DNA from: an uncultured Clostridia bacterium
GTDB taxonomy: Bacteria > Bacillota > Clostridia > Oscillospirales > Ruminococcaceae
Direction of reading: 5' to 3'
DNA: 33,801 bases
Assembly (NCBI GenBank): GCA_947586185.1
Contig: CANPXN010000030.1
Location: 1-33,801 of the forward strand
Positions 5,645 through 13,271 of this stretch are shown in pieces. The notes under the pieces are model-generated. The model did not search any database. It was not told the DNA's origin and saw only the letters and a program-made list of their open reading frames with translations. Numbering within the stretch: position 1 is the first letter of the stretch; every line of letters starts with the position of its first letter. A program made the position numbers and the translations under genes.

Positions 5645-6235
5645 ATGAAAAAGCTCTTAAGAATCGCGGTTGTCCTTTGCCTGGCCATGGCGCTCGGTAT
5701 CACCGCTTTTGCTGCCCCCAGCAATACCAATGGAAGCGAAGGCGGCCCCGGAGTTGGAACTGTTCTCGACAACAACGGCAACGAAGTTGCAACGACTATC
5801 AGCGAACCCAGCGTTACCCCCTCTGTCGCTGATGCCGCCGCGACCATCAAGGCCACGAACTCCGGCGTCAAAGCCGAGAACCTGACCGTTGCCTGGGTAA
5901 GGGACATCAAAGCAAACATCCCCGCCGGCGGCTCTGTCACCATCACCTTTGAGGTGCCTGGTGCCACTGCTGACGACACCGTCTATGTTCTCCACTTCGA
6001 GAACTCCGCGTGGGTTACCGTCGCTAAATGCAAGGGCAACGCCATTTCGGCCGAGTTCACCAGCCTGTCTCCTGTCGCGCTTGTCATGGAGAAGGGCGAG
6101 CCGACCGTTGCGCCCAAGCCCGGCGATGAGTCCCCCAAGACTGGCGAGGAGCCTGTCCTTCTGGCCGCCACTGCTGTAGTTCTGCTTGCCGGAGCTGTTG
6201 CAGTTGTCGCCCTGAAGAAGAAAGAGGAAATGTAA
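5645..6235 (+). CDS. Small sortase-anchored surface protein (SPKTG signal)
   Basis: 196 residues, ATG 5645 with a strong AAAGGAGG upstream. A signal peptide (1-24, ending TAFA-AP) precedes a Thr/Val/Ala-rich domain of about 90 residues with a PAGGSVTITFEVPG beta-sandwich-like stretch and repeated VYVLHF/WVTVAK strands. A Pro-rich spacer leads to the sorting signal SPKTG (163-167), a hydrophobic helix and KKKEEM. The signal is an LPXTG variant with Ser in place of Leu, and also differs from the NPQTN signal of classical class B sortases. Being two genes after the sortase, it is the obvious substrate. The ribosome binding site is among the strongest in the operon, suggesting high expression. 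Confidence 0.85.
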   Translation: MKKLLRIAVVLCLAMALGITAFAAPSNTNGSEGGPGVGTVLDNNGNEVATTISEPSVTPSVADAAATIKATNSGVKAENLTVAWVRDIKANIPAGGSVTITFEVPGATADDTVYVLHFENSAWVTVAKCKGNAISAEFTSLSPVALVMEKGEPTVAPKPGDESPKTGEEPVLLAATAVVLLAGAVAVVALKKKEEM

Positions 6236-6250
6236 GCGAACATTTCCCAG

Positions 6251-6287
6251 GTCTCGGGACCGCGTTCCTAGGACACGGTCCCGGGAC
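6251..6287 (+). promoter_or_regulatory. Stable intergenic hairpin after the surface protein gene
   Basis: A 12-bp stem (GTCTCGGGACCG at 6251-6262 and CGGTCCCGGGAC at 6276-6287, one G-U pair) encloses a 13-nt loop. No U tract follows; the sequence continues to the next gene's ribosome binding site. It probably protects or processes the upstream mRNA, or causes partial polarity. Confidence 0.5.
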
Positions 6288-6309
6288 ACCCCTAAAAGGA
6301 GTTGAAGTC

Positions 6310-7029
6310 GTGAGGCTCGCGGATATCCACTGTCATATCCTCCCCTACGTTGACGACGGCGCGGAGCATATCGAGGAGATGGAGGCGCTACTGGCCTCCG
6401 CTGTGGAGCAGGGCATTGAGATCATCTGCGCCACGCCCCACCTGCGGCATGGGATGTTCGAGTCCACGGACGAGGAGATCGTCAGGCAATACCGGCGCGC
6501 CTGCGGGTACATAGAGGAGAAGGGACTTCCGATACGTCTTTTCCTCAGCCGGGAATATTTTTGCGACGACTCTTTTTTGCGGAGGCTGAACGAAAAGCGG
6601 CTGATTCCCATGGGATGGGGAAACACCGTTTTAGCTGAATTTTCCGGGAGGTATTCGGCGGAGAAGATCGAAGGCTTCCTGAAAAAAATCCTGGACGCTG
6701 GATGGACCCCGCTCATCGCCCACGTGGAGCGATACGGGAGCCTGGACGAGGATATAATCAGGGGATTTGTCGAAATGGGCGCCAAGGTGCAGATCAACGC
6801 CGGCAGCGTGCTGGGACGGGAGGGACATTGGCAGAAAAAGCTCTGCTGGTCGCTTCTGAGGCATGACCTTGTCAGCGTAGTGGCGTCGGATGCCCATGAC
6901 CCGAACTACCGGCCCAACGAACTGGCGCTTTGCGCCAATAAAATCGGACATAAGCTGGGACAAGACCGCGCCAAAAAGGTGCTGTGGGACGGCCCGGTAA
7001 AGATATTATCACTGGATAAAGGAGAGTAA
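6310..7029 (+). CDS. cpsB: PHP-family protein tyrosine phosphatase (CpsB/YwqE type)
   Basis: 239 residues from GTG 6310 with AAAGGAG upstream. The N-terminus reads LADIHCHILPYVDDG, the metal-binding signature of the Mn-dependent PHP tyrosine phosphatases, with further metal-site motifs at CATPHL (near 40), LIAHVERY (near 138) and VASDAHD (near 195). The length matches the family (about 240). CpsB dephosphorylates the Tyr-rich tail of the polysaccharide kinase, so kinase and phosphatase cycle to control polymerisation. The kinase gene follows 4 nt after this one. Confidence 0.92.
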   Translation: MRLADIHCHILPYVDDGAEHIEEMEALLASAVEQGIEIICATPHLRHGMFESTDEEIVRQYRRACGYIEEKGLPIRLFLSREYFCDDSFLRRLNEKRLIPMGWGNTVLAEFSGRYSAEKIEGFLKKILDAGWTPLIAHVERYGSLDEDIIRGFVEMGAKVQINAGSVLGREGHWQKKLCWSLLRHDLVSVVASDAHDPNYRPNELALCANKIGHKLGQDRAKKVLWDGPVKILSLDKGE

Positions 7030-7033
7030 GGCT

Positions 7034-7744
7034 TTGGAGTACGTGGAGCTGAAGCTTGCGGAGCTTCCATACGAGATCAACGAGGAGATAAAGCTTCTCC
7101 GCACAAATCTGCAATTTTGCGGGACGGACAAGAAGGTGATCTGCATCACCAGCGCCGTGGCCAGCGAGGGGAAGAGTACCACGGTGCTCAATCTCTGCCG
7201 GTCGCTGACGGAGCAAAATAAAAGGGTCCTGCTCATTGACGCGGACCTGCGCAAATCCGTTCTGAGGAAGAGCATCGTCGTCGGTAAGCTTCGCTTTGGC
7301 CTCTCCCACCTTCTGACGGGCCAGTGCTCTCTTGACGATGTCACCTGCCGCACGAATGTGAAAGGCCTTACCATTATCTTCTCGCTGGTGACGCCTCCGA
7401 ACCCCTCGGAGATACTCAGCAGTAAGCGGATGGAGGAGCTTCTCCAGGCGGCGAGGGAAAGCTTTGATTACGTCATAGTGGACACCCCGCCCCTCGGCAT
7501 GGTGGTGGACGCAGCGGTCATAGCGCAGTACTGCGACGGCGCCATGATCCTCATATCCTCCGGCGAGGTGAGCTACCGCGCCGCCCAGGACGTGGAGCAC
7601 AAGCTCCGCAACACCGGCTGCCCAGTCCTGGGGGTCATCCTCAACAAGGTGGATCGAAAAAAGAACGGAAAATACTACGGCCGTTATTATGGAAAATATT
7701 ACGGCAACAAGTATTATGAGGAGAGCAGCGGGGCAAAGCGGTAA
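7034..7744 (+). CDS. cpsD: BY-type tyrosine kinase (CpsD/CapB type)
   Basis: 236 residues, TTG start at 7034 with GGAGAG 7 nt upstream. It has Walker A (SAVASEGKST, K47), Walker A' (VLLIDADLRKS, 65-75) and Walker B (YVIVDTPP, D150). The C-terminus is a tyrosine cluster (YYGRYYGKYYGNKYYEE), the autophosphorylation target of this family. It is a cytoplasmic protein that works with the membrane adaptor encoded by the Wzz-like gene, and it is reversed by the PHP phosphatase encoded just upstream. It controls chain length and export of the polysaccharide. Confidence 0.93.
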   Translation: MEYVELKLAELPYEINEEIKLLRTNLQFCGTDKKVICITSAVASEGKSTTVLNLCRSLTEQNKRVLLIDADLRKSVLRKSIVVGKLRFGLSHLLTGQCSLDDVTCRTNVKGLTIIFSLVTPPNPSEILSSKRMEELLQAARESFDYVIVDTPPLGMVVDAAVIAQYCDGAMILISSGEVSYRAAQDVEHKLRNTGCPVLGVILNKVDRKKNGKYYGRYYGKYYGNKYYEESSGAKR

Positions 7745-7791
7745 CACCGCCCTGCATCCCGGCATGGAACAAAACGGAAGGAAGACAAGAT

Positions 7792-8532
7792 ATGGACAGA
7801 GAACAAAGCGCAGCTGTCCTGGAGCTTGATACGCCAGTTGACGAGTATAGTGAATCGGCGCTGATGGACAGGAGCGCATCCGAACTTCAGGAACTGCCTG
7901 TTGCGGGCAGGAAGAAAAATTATCTCTATCTTTTCGTCAAACGTGTGTTTGATTTGACCTGTTCCATCATTGCGCTTATTCTCCTGTCGCCTGTTTTCCT
8001 TGTTGTCGCAGTTTTGATAAAGCGCGAGGACGGAGGGCCTGTCATACACCGCAGGGTGTGCGTGGGGAAAAACGGGCAATACAACATGCTCAAATTTCGC
8101 ACAATGGTGGCAGACGCGGAGGATTTGGAAAAATATCTGACATCGGAGCAGATAATTGAATACAAAAAAAGAGTTAAGCTTGATGACGATCCGCGGCTGA
8201 CGAGAGTTGGACAAGTACTGAGAAAGTTCAGTATAGACGAATTGCCACAGTTGATAAATGTTCTGCGAAACGAAATGTCTATCGTAGGTCCAAGACCTGT
8301 CACCGAGGACGAGACATTGTTCTACTTGCCCCGTGATTTATCAGAGCTTCTGCAAGTAAAGCCGGGCATAACAGGTTATTGGCAGACCTCCGGCAGAAGC
8401 GACTGTACATACGAGACGGGGGAACGCCAAGTGCTTGAGATGCATTACGTGAGGAACTGCTCCATTTGGCTGGATATAAAGATTCTAATCAAGACAATTG
8501 GAGTTGTTTTGTCAAGAAAAGGAGCAAAGTGA
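7792..8532 (+). CDS. Undecaprenyl-phosphate sugar phosphotransferase (initiating transferase)
   Basis: 246 residues, ATG 7792 with GGAAGG upstream. A variable N-terminus (1-42) precedes a single re-entrant or membrane helix (about 54-76) and the catalytic polyprenyl glycosylphosphotransferase domain: KFRTM (101-105), DDDPRLTRVG, the DELPQL catalytic pair (149-154), GPRP (166-169) and PGITGYWQ. This is the short form without the multi-span N-terminal domain of WbaP/WcaJ. It moves a sugar 1-phosphate, probably hexose, from a UDP-sugar to undecaprenyl phosphate, starting the repeat unit. Its stop codon overlaps the next gene's start. Confidence 0.93.
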   Translation: MDREQSAAVLELDTPVDEYSESALMDRSASELQELPVAGRKKNYLYLFVKRVFDLTCSIIALILLSPVFLVVAVLIKREDGGPVIHRRVCVGKNGQYNMLKFRTMVADAEDLEKYLTSEQIIEYKKRVKLDDDPRLTRVGQVLRKFSIDELPQLINVLRNEMSIVGPRPVTEDETLFYLPRDLSELLQVKPGITGYWQTSGRSDCTYETGERQVLEMHYVRNCSIWLDIKILIKTIGVVLSRKGAK

Positions 8533-9239
8533 GGGCTTTTTTGCTTGCTGCGGGCTTTGGAACGCGCCTGCGGCCCATCACAGACACAATACCAAAATGT
8601 ATGGTTCCAATCCACGGTATGCCGTTGCTGGGCTGGTGGTTCGAGCTGCTGCGAAAGCATGGCGTCACGGATGTGCTGGTGAACACCCACTATCTGCCTG
8701 AGCCGGTGCGGGAGTTTATACGGGAATACAACGGCCAAAAGACGGGACTCAACGCCATAGAGACATATGAGACGGAGCTTTTGGGCAGCGGCGGGACCAT
8801 TCGGGCAAATCGGGATTTTGTGCGGGATGAGAAAGACTTTCTCATCTGTTACGCCGATAACCTGACGGACGCTGACTTGACCTCCTTCCGGCGGTTTCAT
8901 GAGGAGCACGGAGCGATTCTGACGATGGCGCTGTTCCGCACAAACGTTCCTGAGCAGTGCGGCATCGCGGAGCTTGACGCAGGCGGTCGTATCCTTGAGT
9001 TTGTAGAGAAGCCGAAAAATCCAAAAAGCAATCTCGCCAACGCGGGGATGTATATCGCCGACAGGCGGATTTTTGATTTTCTGGACCCCGGAAAGACTCC
9101 GCTTGACTTTGGAAAAGACGTTCTTCCCAAGCTCATTGGCCAGATGTTCGGCTGGAATACAGAGGGGTATCTTATAGATATAGGAACATTGGAGAATTAT
9201 AAGAGAGCTAAGGCGGAATGGACAGAGCGCATAAAATAA
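8529..9239 (+). CDS. hddC: Sugar-1-phosphate nucleotidyltransferase, probable heptose-1-P guanylyltransferase (HddC-like)
   Basis: 236 residues from GTG 8529, which overlaps the upstream stop (GTGA) and has AAAGGAG 4 nt before it; a longer frame from 8466 lies inside the previous gene. The N-terminus has the nucleotidyltransferase signature LLAAGFGTRLRP...PKCMVPI (residues 4-26), then the metal Asp in YADNLTDAD and the EFVEKPKNP motif. The family is certain. The substrate is inferred: the other three enzymes of GDP-D-glycero-alpha-D-manno-heptose synthesis (HddA, GmhB, GmhA) are encoded within 4 kb and the guanylyltransferase would otherwise be missing. A hexose-1-phosphate substrate remains possible. 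Confidence 0.75.
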   Translation: MRAFLLAAGFGTRLRPITDTIPKCMVPIHGMPLLGWWFELLRKHGVTDVLVNTHYLPEPVREFIREYNGQKTGLNAIETYETELLGSGGTIRANRDFVRDEKDFLICYADNLTDADLTSFRRFHEEHGAILTMALFRTNVPEQCGIAELDAGGRILEFVEKPKNPKSNLANAGMYIADRRIFDFLDPGKTPLDFGKDVLPKLIGQMFGWNTEGYLIDIGTLENYKRAKAEWTERIK

Positions 9240-9258
9240 TGACCAAGGGAGAGACACC

Positions 9259-10170
9259 ATGAAGAAGACGATTGAGAAAGTGGTTAAAGCTGTTTACCAC
9301 AAAATGCAACACAATTATTTTACATTTCGCATCCTTGTCTGGATGAAAGCCCACGGCATAACGCGGAAGGTCGGTGTTTGGATGGGTGGATATCATGATG
9401 AGACCAAAGATGAAATTGAAGCTGAAAGCATGAAAAAAAGTAAGGCCTTTTACGCGGAAAACTCTGAACGCGCAGAAAAAATGCTGGCTATGCTGGCAGA
9501 TGACAAATCAAGAGAGATTTGGAGAGGCGTAGTTCAGCATAGAATTGATGGCACCCCATTAAAGCCGGAATGGTACTGTGAGGGCGATCAATATTTTGTC
9601 AAAGATATAGTCAAAATAAACGACGATGAGGTGTTTATTGACGGGGGGGGGTATACTGGCGATACGACACAGCAGTTTATTGACACAGTGAAAAGCGCGG
9701 GCAAGGGCATCAAACGAATCGTTATTTTTGAGCCAAATGAAGAGAATTGTAGGCTGATAAGAAAATTTTTTGGCAAAAGAAAAGAAGTAACAATTATACA
9801 AAAGGGCTTATCTGATGAGGAGAAGACCATCACATTTACGGGAGAAGGGTCGACTTTTGGCGCTTGTGAAAACGGTAGTGATGAGGGCAATGTAGTCAGC
9901 ATACCGGTTATCAATATAGACGCTGTGCCTGAGTGCCAAGACGCCACGTGGATCAAGATGGACATAGAGGGATCTGAGTTAGAGGCATTGCGTGGAGCCA
10001 AACAGGTAATACAGCACAATCGGCCCAAGCTCACAATTTGCATATATCATAGTGATGAGGACATGATTCGGATTGCGGAATATGTACATGAAATCGTTCC
10101 GGAGTATAAAATGTATGTTCGACATCACAAGAACCATTGGCAGGAGACGGTTTTATACGCAATCCCGTGA
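9259..10170 (+). CDS. FkbM-family SAM-dependent methyltransferase
   Basis: 303 residues, ATG 9259 with GGGAGAG upstream. An N-terminal region of about 110 residues without recognised domain precedes an FkbM-type fold: motif I FIDGGGYTGDT (127-137), the acidic RIVIFEPNEENC strand, and the WIKMDIEGSELEALRGA segment typical of the family. FkbM enzymes O-methylate sugars or related hydroxyls, so this probably methylates a residue of the polysaccharide, perhaps the heptose given its position between hddC and hddA. Its base composition is more AT-rich than both neighbours, suggesting insertion into the heptose set. A run of nine G (9643-9651) lies inside motif I. Confidence 0.85.
   Translation: MKKTIEKVVKAVYHKMQHNYFTFRILVWMKAHGITRKVGVWMGGYHDETKDEIEAESMKKSKAFYAENSERAEKMLAMLADDKSREIWRGVVQHRIDGTPLKPEWYCEGDQYFVKDIVKINDDEVFIDGGGYTGDTTQQFIDTVKSAGKGIKRIVIFEPNEENCRLIRKFFGKRKEVTIIQKGLSDEEKTITFTGEGSTFGACENGSDEGNVVSIPVINIDAVPECQDATWIKMDIEGSELEALRGAKQVIQHNRPKLTICIYHSDEDMIRIAEYVHEIVPEYKMYVRHHKNHWQETVLYAIP
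9643..9651 (+). repeat. G9 homopolymer inside the methyltransferase gene
   Basis: Nine consecutive G encode the three glycines of motif I in the FkbM methyltransferase. Slippage by one base would shift the frame at residue 131 of 303 and remove the catalytic domain. The run is present in the in-frame (ON) length. Confidence 0.85.
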
Positions 10171-10203
10171 TAAGTCAATTTATCTGAAAAGCAGGAAATA
10201 GAA

Positions 10204-11172
10204 ATGATTATTACCAAGACTCCGCTACGAATCAGCTTCACCGGCGGCGGGACTGATCTCCCGGAGTACTATACAAAGAACGGCGGAGCGGTTGTAAGCT
10301 GCGGGATCAACAAATACATCTATATAACCGTCAATAAGAAATTCGACGACAGGATACGCGCCAGCTACTCAAAGACCGAGATCGTTGACGAGGTCAAGGA
10401 CCTTCACCACGAGCTGATCCGCGAGTGCATGAAGCTTGTGGGAATCAAAGGCGGTATAGAGATAACCTCCATCGCGGACATCCCCTCTGGCACCGGGCTG
10501 GGTTCATCCAGTACGTTTACAGTTGGGCTTCTGAACGCGCTCCACACCTACAACGGTTATAGCCCTTCAGCGGAGGAGCTTGCCCGGCAGGCTTGCGAGG
10601 TGGAGATCAGCATCCTGAAGCACCCCATCGGCAAGCAGGATCAGTACGCAGCGGCCTATGGCGGGACAAATTATTTCAGGTTCAACCAGGACGGCACCGT
10701 AGAGCGGCACAGAATATATCTTGATGATTCTGACGCCCGGCTTATGCGGCAGAAATTATTGTTGCTTTACACCGGCATTACCCGCGATGCCAATACGATA
10801 CTCACTGAACAGAAGCAAAACACCGCCTCCAAGCTGGAGACTCTGGACTTTATGAGGGACCAGGCCGGGGAGATGTACCGCGAGCTTACGGAGAATGGAT
10901 TTACCGAACACTTTGGCCAAATGCTCCATGAGGGGTGGCTTCGCAAGAGGCAGCTGGCCTCCGCCATCAGCAGCGGCCCGATAAACGATCTCTACCAAAA
11001 GGCCATAGATGCCGGTGCCGTAGGCGGAAAACTCCTTGGAGCCGGCGGCGGAGGGTTTTTGCTCTTCTACTGTGATGAGGACAAGCAGAGCGCGGTGGAG
11101 AAAGCCACCGGCCTGCCCCGCACCTATTTCCATCCGTCGTTGCGCGGGAGCCGGGTGATTTTCTTTGCGTAA
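10204..11172 (+). CDS. hddA: D-glycero-alpha-D-manno-heptose 7-phosphate kinase (GHMP family)
   Basis: 322 residues, ATG 10204 with GCAGGAA upstream. The N-terminus reads TKTPLRISFTGGGTDLPEYY, diagnostic for the HddA/fucokinase-like branch of GHMP kinases, and the ATP-binding motif PSGTGLGSSS (about 97-106) and C-terminal GAVGGKLLGAGGGGFLLF glycine motif are intact. HddA phosphorylates heptose 7-phosphate at C1 to the alpha-1,7-bisphosphate. The downstream gene overlaps by 8 nt and encodes the matching 7-phosphatase, which strongly supports the heptose assignment. Confidence 0.9.
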   Translation: MIITKTPLRISFTGGGTDLPEYYTKNGGAVVSCGINKYIYITVNKKFDDRIRASYSKTEIVDEVKDLHHELIRECMKLVGIKGGIEITSIADIPSGTGLGSSSTFTVGLLNALHTYNGYSPSAEELARQACEVEISILKHPIGKQDQYAAAYGGTNYFRFNQDGTVERHRIYLDDSDARLMRQKLLLLYTGITRDANTILTEQKQNTASKLETLDFMRDQAGEMYRELTENGFTEHFGQMLHEGWLRKRQLASAISSGPINDLYQKAIDAGAVGGKLLGAGGGGFLLFYCDEDKQSAVEKATGLPRTYFHPSLRGSRVIFFA

Positions 11173-11644
11173 TGCAGTATTTCTGGACAGGGACGGCCTC
11201 ATAAACCGTCAGGCCGCTCCACACCACTATATAAGCACCCCGGAGGATTTCGAGATCCTTCCCGGCGTGCCGGAGGCAATAAAGCGCCTGAACGACGCCG
11301 GATTCCTGGTGATCGTGGTAACCAACCAGCGGGGTGTTGCCCGCGGGATGTTGACCATGGAGCAGGTGGAAACGGTCCACCAATATCTGCAAAGCGAGCT
11401 TGCAAAGCACGGCGCCCACATTGACGCCATATATGTCTGCCCTCACGCCGATGGGGAGTGTACCTGCCGAAAGCCGAATATTGGCCTCTTCCTCATGGCG
11501 GAAAAGGAGTTCGACATAGACAAAAGCCAATCCTGGATGGTGGGTGACAGCGACACAGACGTGGAGGCGGGGAAACGATACGGGGTCCTCTCCATCCTGA
11601 CAAACAGCCTTCCCCAAGCGGCAAACATGATCTTAGCGGGGTAA
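11165..11644 (+). CDS. gmhB: D-glycero-D-manno-heptose 1,7-bisphosphate 7-phosphatase
   Basis: 159 residues, TTG start at 11165 inside the 3' end of hddA. It is a HAD-family phosphatase: motif I FLDRDGLIN (5-13), motif II VVTNQRGVARG, motif IV MVGDSDTDVEAG, plus the four-ligand zinc loop CPHADGECTC characteristic of GmhB. It removes the 7-phosphate to give heptose 1-phosphate for the guanylyltransferase. The length is slightly below the typical 180, mainly at the C-terminus. Translational coupling with hddA fits a shared pathway. Confidence 0.9.
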   Translation: MRNAVFLDRDGLINRQAAPHHYISTPEDFEILPGVPEAIKRLNDAGFLVIVVTNQRGVARGMLTMEQVETVHQYLQSELAKHGAHIDAIYVCPHADGECTCRKPNIGLFLMAEKEFDIDKSQSWMVGDSDTDVEAGKRYGVLSILTNSLPQAANMILAG

Positions 11645-11649
11645 TCCTT

Positions 11650-12621
11650 ATGAAGATACTGATCACCGGAGGAGCCGGTTATATCGGCAGTCATACCAAT
11701 CGGCTGTTGAACGAAAAAGGAATAGACACAGTCGTCCTGGACGACTTGAGTGACGGGCACAAAGAGGCGGTTGTCTGCGGAAAATTTGTCGGCGGAGATT
11801 TCGGAGATAAGGCCCTGCTTGACAAGTTGATGGCTGAAGAGAAGTTTGACGCCGTCCTCCATTTTGCCGCCTTCGCTTCAGTGCCTGACTCGGTCATAAG
11901 GCCGGCGCGGTATTATCGCAATAACGTAACCAATATGCAGACCCTGCTGGACGCCTGCGTGGAGCATGGAATCGAATATTTTGTGTTTTCCTCCTCTGCA
12001 TCCACCTTTGGGGAACCCCAGTATGTCCCTATGGACGAAAACCATCCACAGATGCCGATAAACCCCTACGGGATGACAAAGCTGATTGGAGAACATCTGC
12101 TGGCCGACTACGAGCGCGCCTACGGCCTTCGCTATTGCGCTTTCCGCTATTTCTGCGCGGCGGGCGACTCCAAGGATAGCAGCATCGGTGAGGCCCATGA
12201 CCCGGAGACGCACCTTATCCCGGTGATGGTCAAGGCGGCCCTCAATAATAAGCCCTTCAGTGTGTTCGGCACAGATTACAACACCCGTGACGGGAGCTGT
12301 ATCCGGGACTTTATTCACGTCCTCGATTTGGCAGAAGCTCATTTTCTGGGGCTTAAGTACATTATGGAAAACGACCGCTCCGATTGCTTCAATCTTGGAA
12401 GCAACACGGGCTTCACAGTTCTTGAGATGATCAAAGCCCTTGAGAAGGTGACGGGCAGAACCGTTCCCTATAAGCTGGCGGACAGGCGCGACGGCGATCC
12501 GGCATCCCTGGTGGCGTCAAACGAGAAGGCCAGACGTGTCCTCGGCTGGGAACCCGTTCACAGCGGCATAGAAGAGATACTTGCTGACGCTTGGAACTGG
12601 GAGAGAAACAGGAGATATTGA
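11650..12621 (+). CDS. galE: UDP-glucose 4-epimerase family protein (first copy)
   Basis: 323 residues, extended short-chain dehydrogenase. GGAGYIGSH (7-15) binds NAD; the catalytic Ser lies in FSSSASTFG and the Tyr/Lys pair in NPYGMTK. Typical GalE blocks follow (NPETHLIP-like DPETHLIP, GTDYNTRDGSCIRDFIHVLDLA, RRDGDPASLVA). GalE interconverts UDP-glucose and UDP-galactose, which would feed the UDP-galactopyranose mutase encoded at 21854. It sits between gmhB and gmhA, so the heptose operon has been interleaved with a hexose gene. The ribosome binding site is weak (GGGG), consistent with coupling to the upstream stop. Confidence 0.88.
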   Translation: MKILITGGAGYIGSHTNRLLNEKGIDTVVLDDLSDGHKEAVVCGKFVGGDFGDKALLDKLMAEEKFDAVLHFAAFASVPDSVIRPARYYRNNVTNMQTLLDACVEHGIEYFVFSSSASTFGEPQYVPMDENHPQMPINPYGMTKLIGEHLLADYERAYGLRYCAFRYFCAAGDSKDSSIGEAHDPETHLIPVMVKAALNNKPFSVFGTDYNTRDGSCIRDFIHVLDLAEAHFLGLKYIMENDRSDCFNLGSNTGFTVLEMIKALEKVTGRTVPYKLADRRDGDPASLVASNEKARRVLGWEPVHSGIEEILADAWNWERNRRY

Positions 12622-12622
12622 T

Positions 12623-13195
12623 ATGACAGATTTAAGGCCCAATATGCGCAAGTATATAGAGACGGAGATAGAGGTGCTGAACAACCTGAATCTCGACGAG
12701 CTTAACGATGCCGTCAACGCCATCATGGACGCCAGAGTCCGCGGCGGTACGATCTACACCATGGGCAACGGCGGAAGCGCGGCAACGGCCAGTCACATGG
12801 TCTGCGACTTTGCCAAGGGGGCCAGCGAGCTCATAGGCGGCAGCAGATTCCATGTGGTGTGCCTCAGCGACAACACGCCGATCATGATGGCAATTGCCAA
12901 TGATTTCTGCTATGAGGATGTCTTTGTTTACCAACTCCGCGATCAACTGAAGCCTGAGGATCTCATCATAGCTATCTCCGGCAGCGGAAACTCCGAAAAT
13001 GTTATCCGCGCCGTACAATATGCCAAAGAGCTTGGCACCCCCGTGGTGGGAATCACCGGCTACTCCGGCGGTAGACTTCGTGAACTGGCGGATTACTCCA
13101 TGCATGTCAACATCGATGATATGCAAATCGCAGAGGATGTGCATATGATGTTTGACCATATGATGATGAGGGTGATAGGGGAGGTCAAAAAGTAA
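12623..13195 (+). CDS. gmhA: Sedoheptulose 7-phosphate isomerase
   Basis: 190 residues from ATG 12623, which has AGGAGAT upstream; an alternative GTG start at 12581 would overlap galE by 41 nt and lacks a site. The SIS-domain signature is clear: GNGGSAATASHMVCDFAKG (about 50-68), then ISGSGNSENV and the C-terminal QIAEDVHMMFDHMMM with the active-site Glu and His. GmhA converts sedoheptulose 7-phosphate to D-glycero-D-manno-heptopyranose 7-phosphate, the first committed step towards GDP-heptose. With HddA, GmhB and the HddC-like protein the route is complete. Confidence 0.92.
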   Translation: MTDLRPNMRKYIETEIEVLNNLNLDELNDAVNAIMDARVRGGTIYTMGNGGSAATASHMVCDFAKGASELIGGSRFHVVCLSDNTPIMMAIANDFCYEDVFVYQLRDQLKPEDLIIAISGSGNSENVIRAVQYAKELGTPVVGITGYSGGRLRELADYSMHVNIDDMQIAEDVHMMFDHMMMRVIGEVKK

Positions 13196-13235
13196 TAAAG
13201 TTTATTTCTATTTCAAGTTTATTATAAAAGTCTAC

Positions 13236-13262
13236 ATTACAAAATATTACAAACATTACAAA
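13236..13262 (+). repeat. Triple ATTACAAA short repeat in an AT-rich spacer
   Basis: ATTACAAA occurs at 13236, 13246 and 13255 (spacing 10 and 9) in a 76-nt AT-rich gap before the dehydrogenase gene. TATAAA at 13224-13229 could be a -10 box with a poor -35 (TTTATT at 13201), so a weak internal promoter is possible. The spacing near one helical turn would also suit a regulator binding to one face of the DNA. Confidence 0.4.
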
Positions 13263-13271
13263 GGGAAAAAT

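Noticed and set aside
6251-6287. Operon-ending terminator after the surface protein gene
   Set aside because: The stem is strong but no U tract follows and the next gene begins 23 nt later in the same direction.
13236-13262. CRISPR-like repeat
   Set aside because: Three 8-nt repeats with 1-2 nt between them are far too short and have no spacers.
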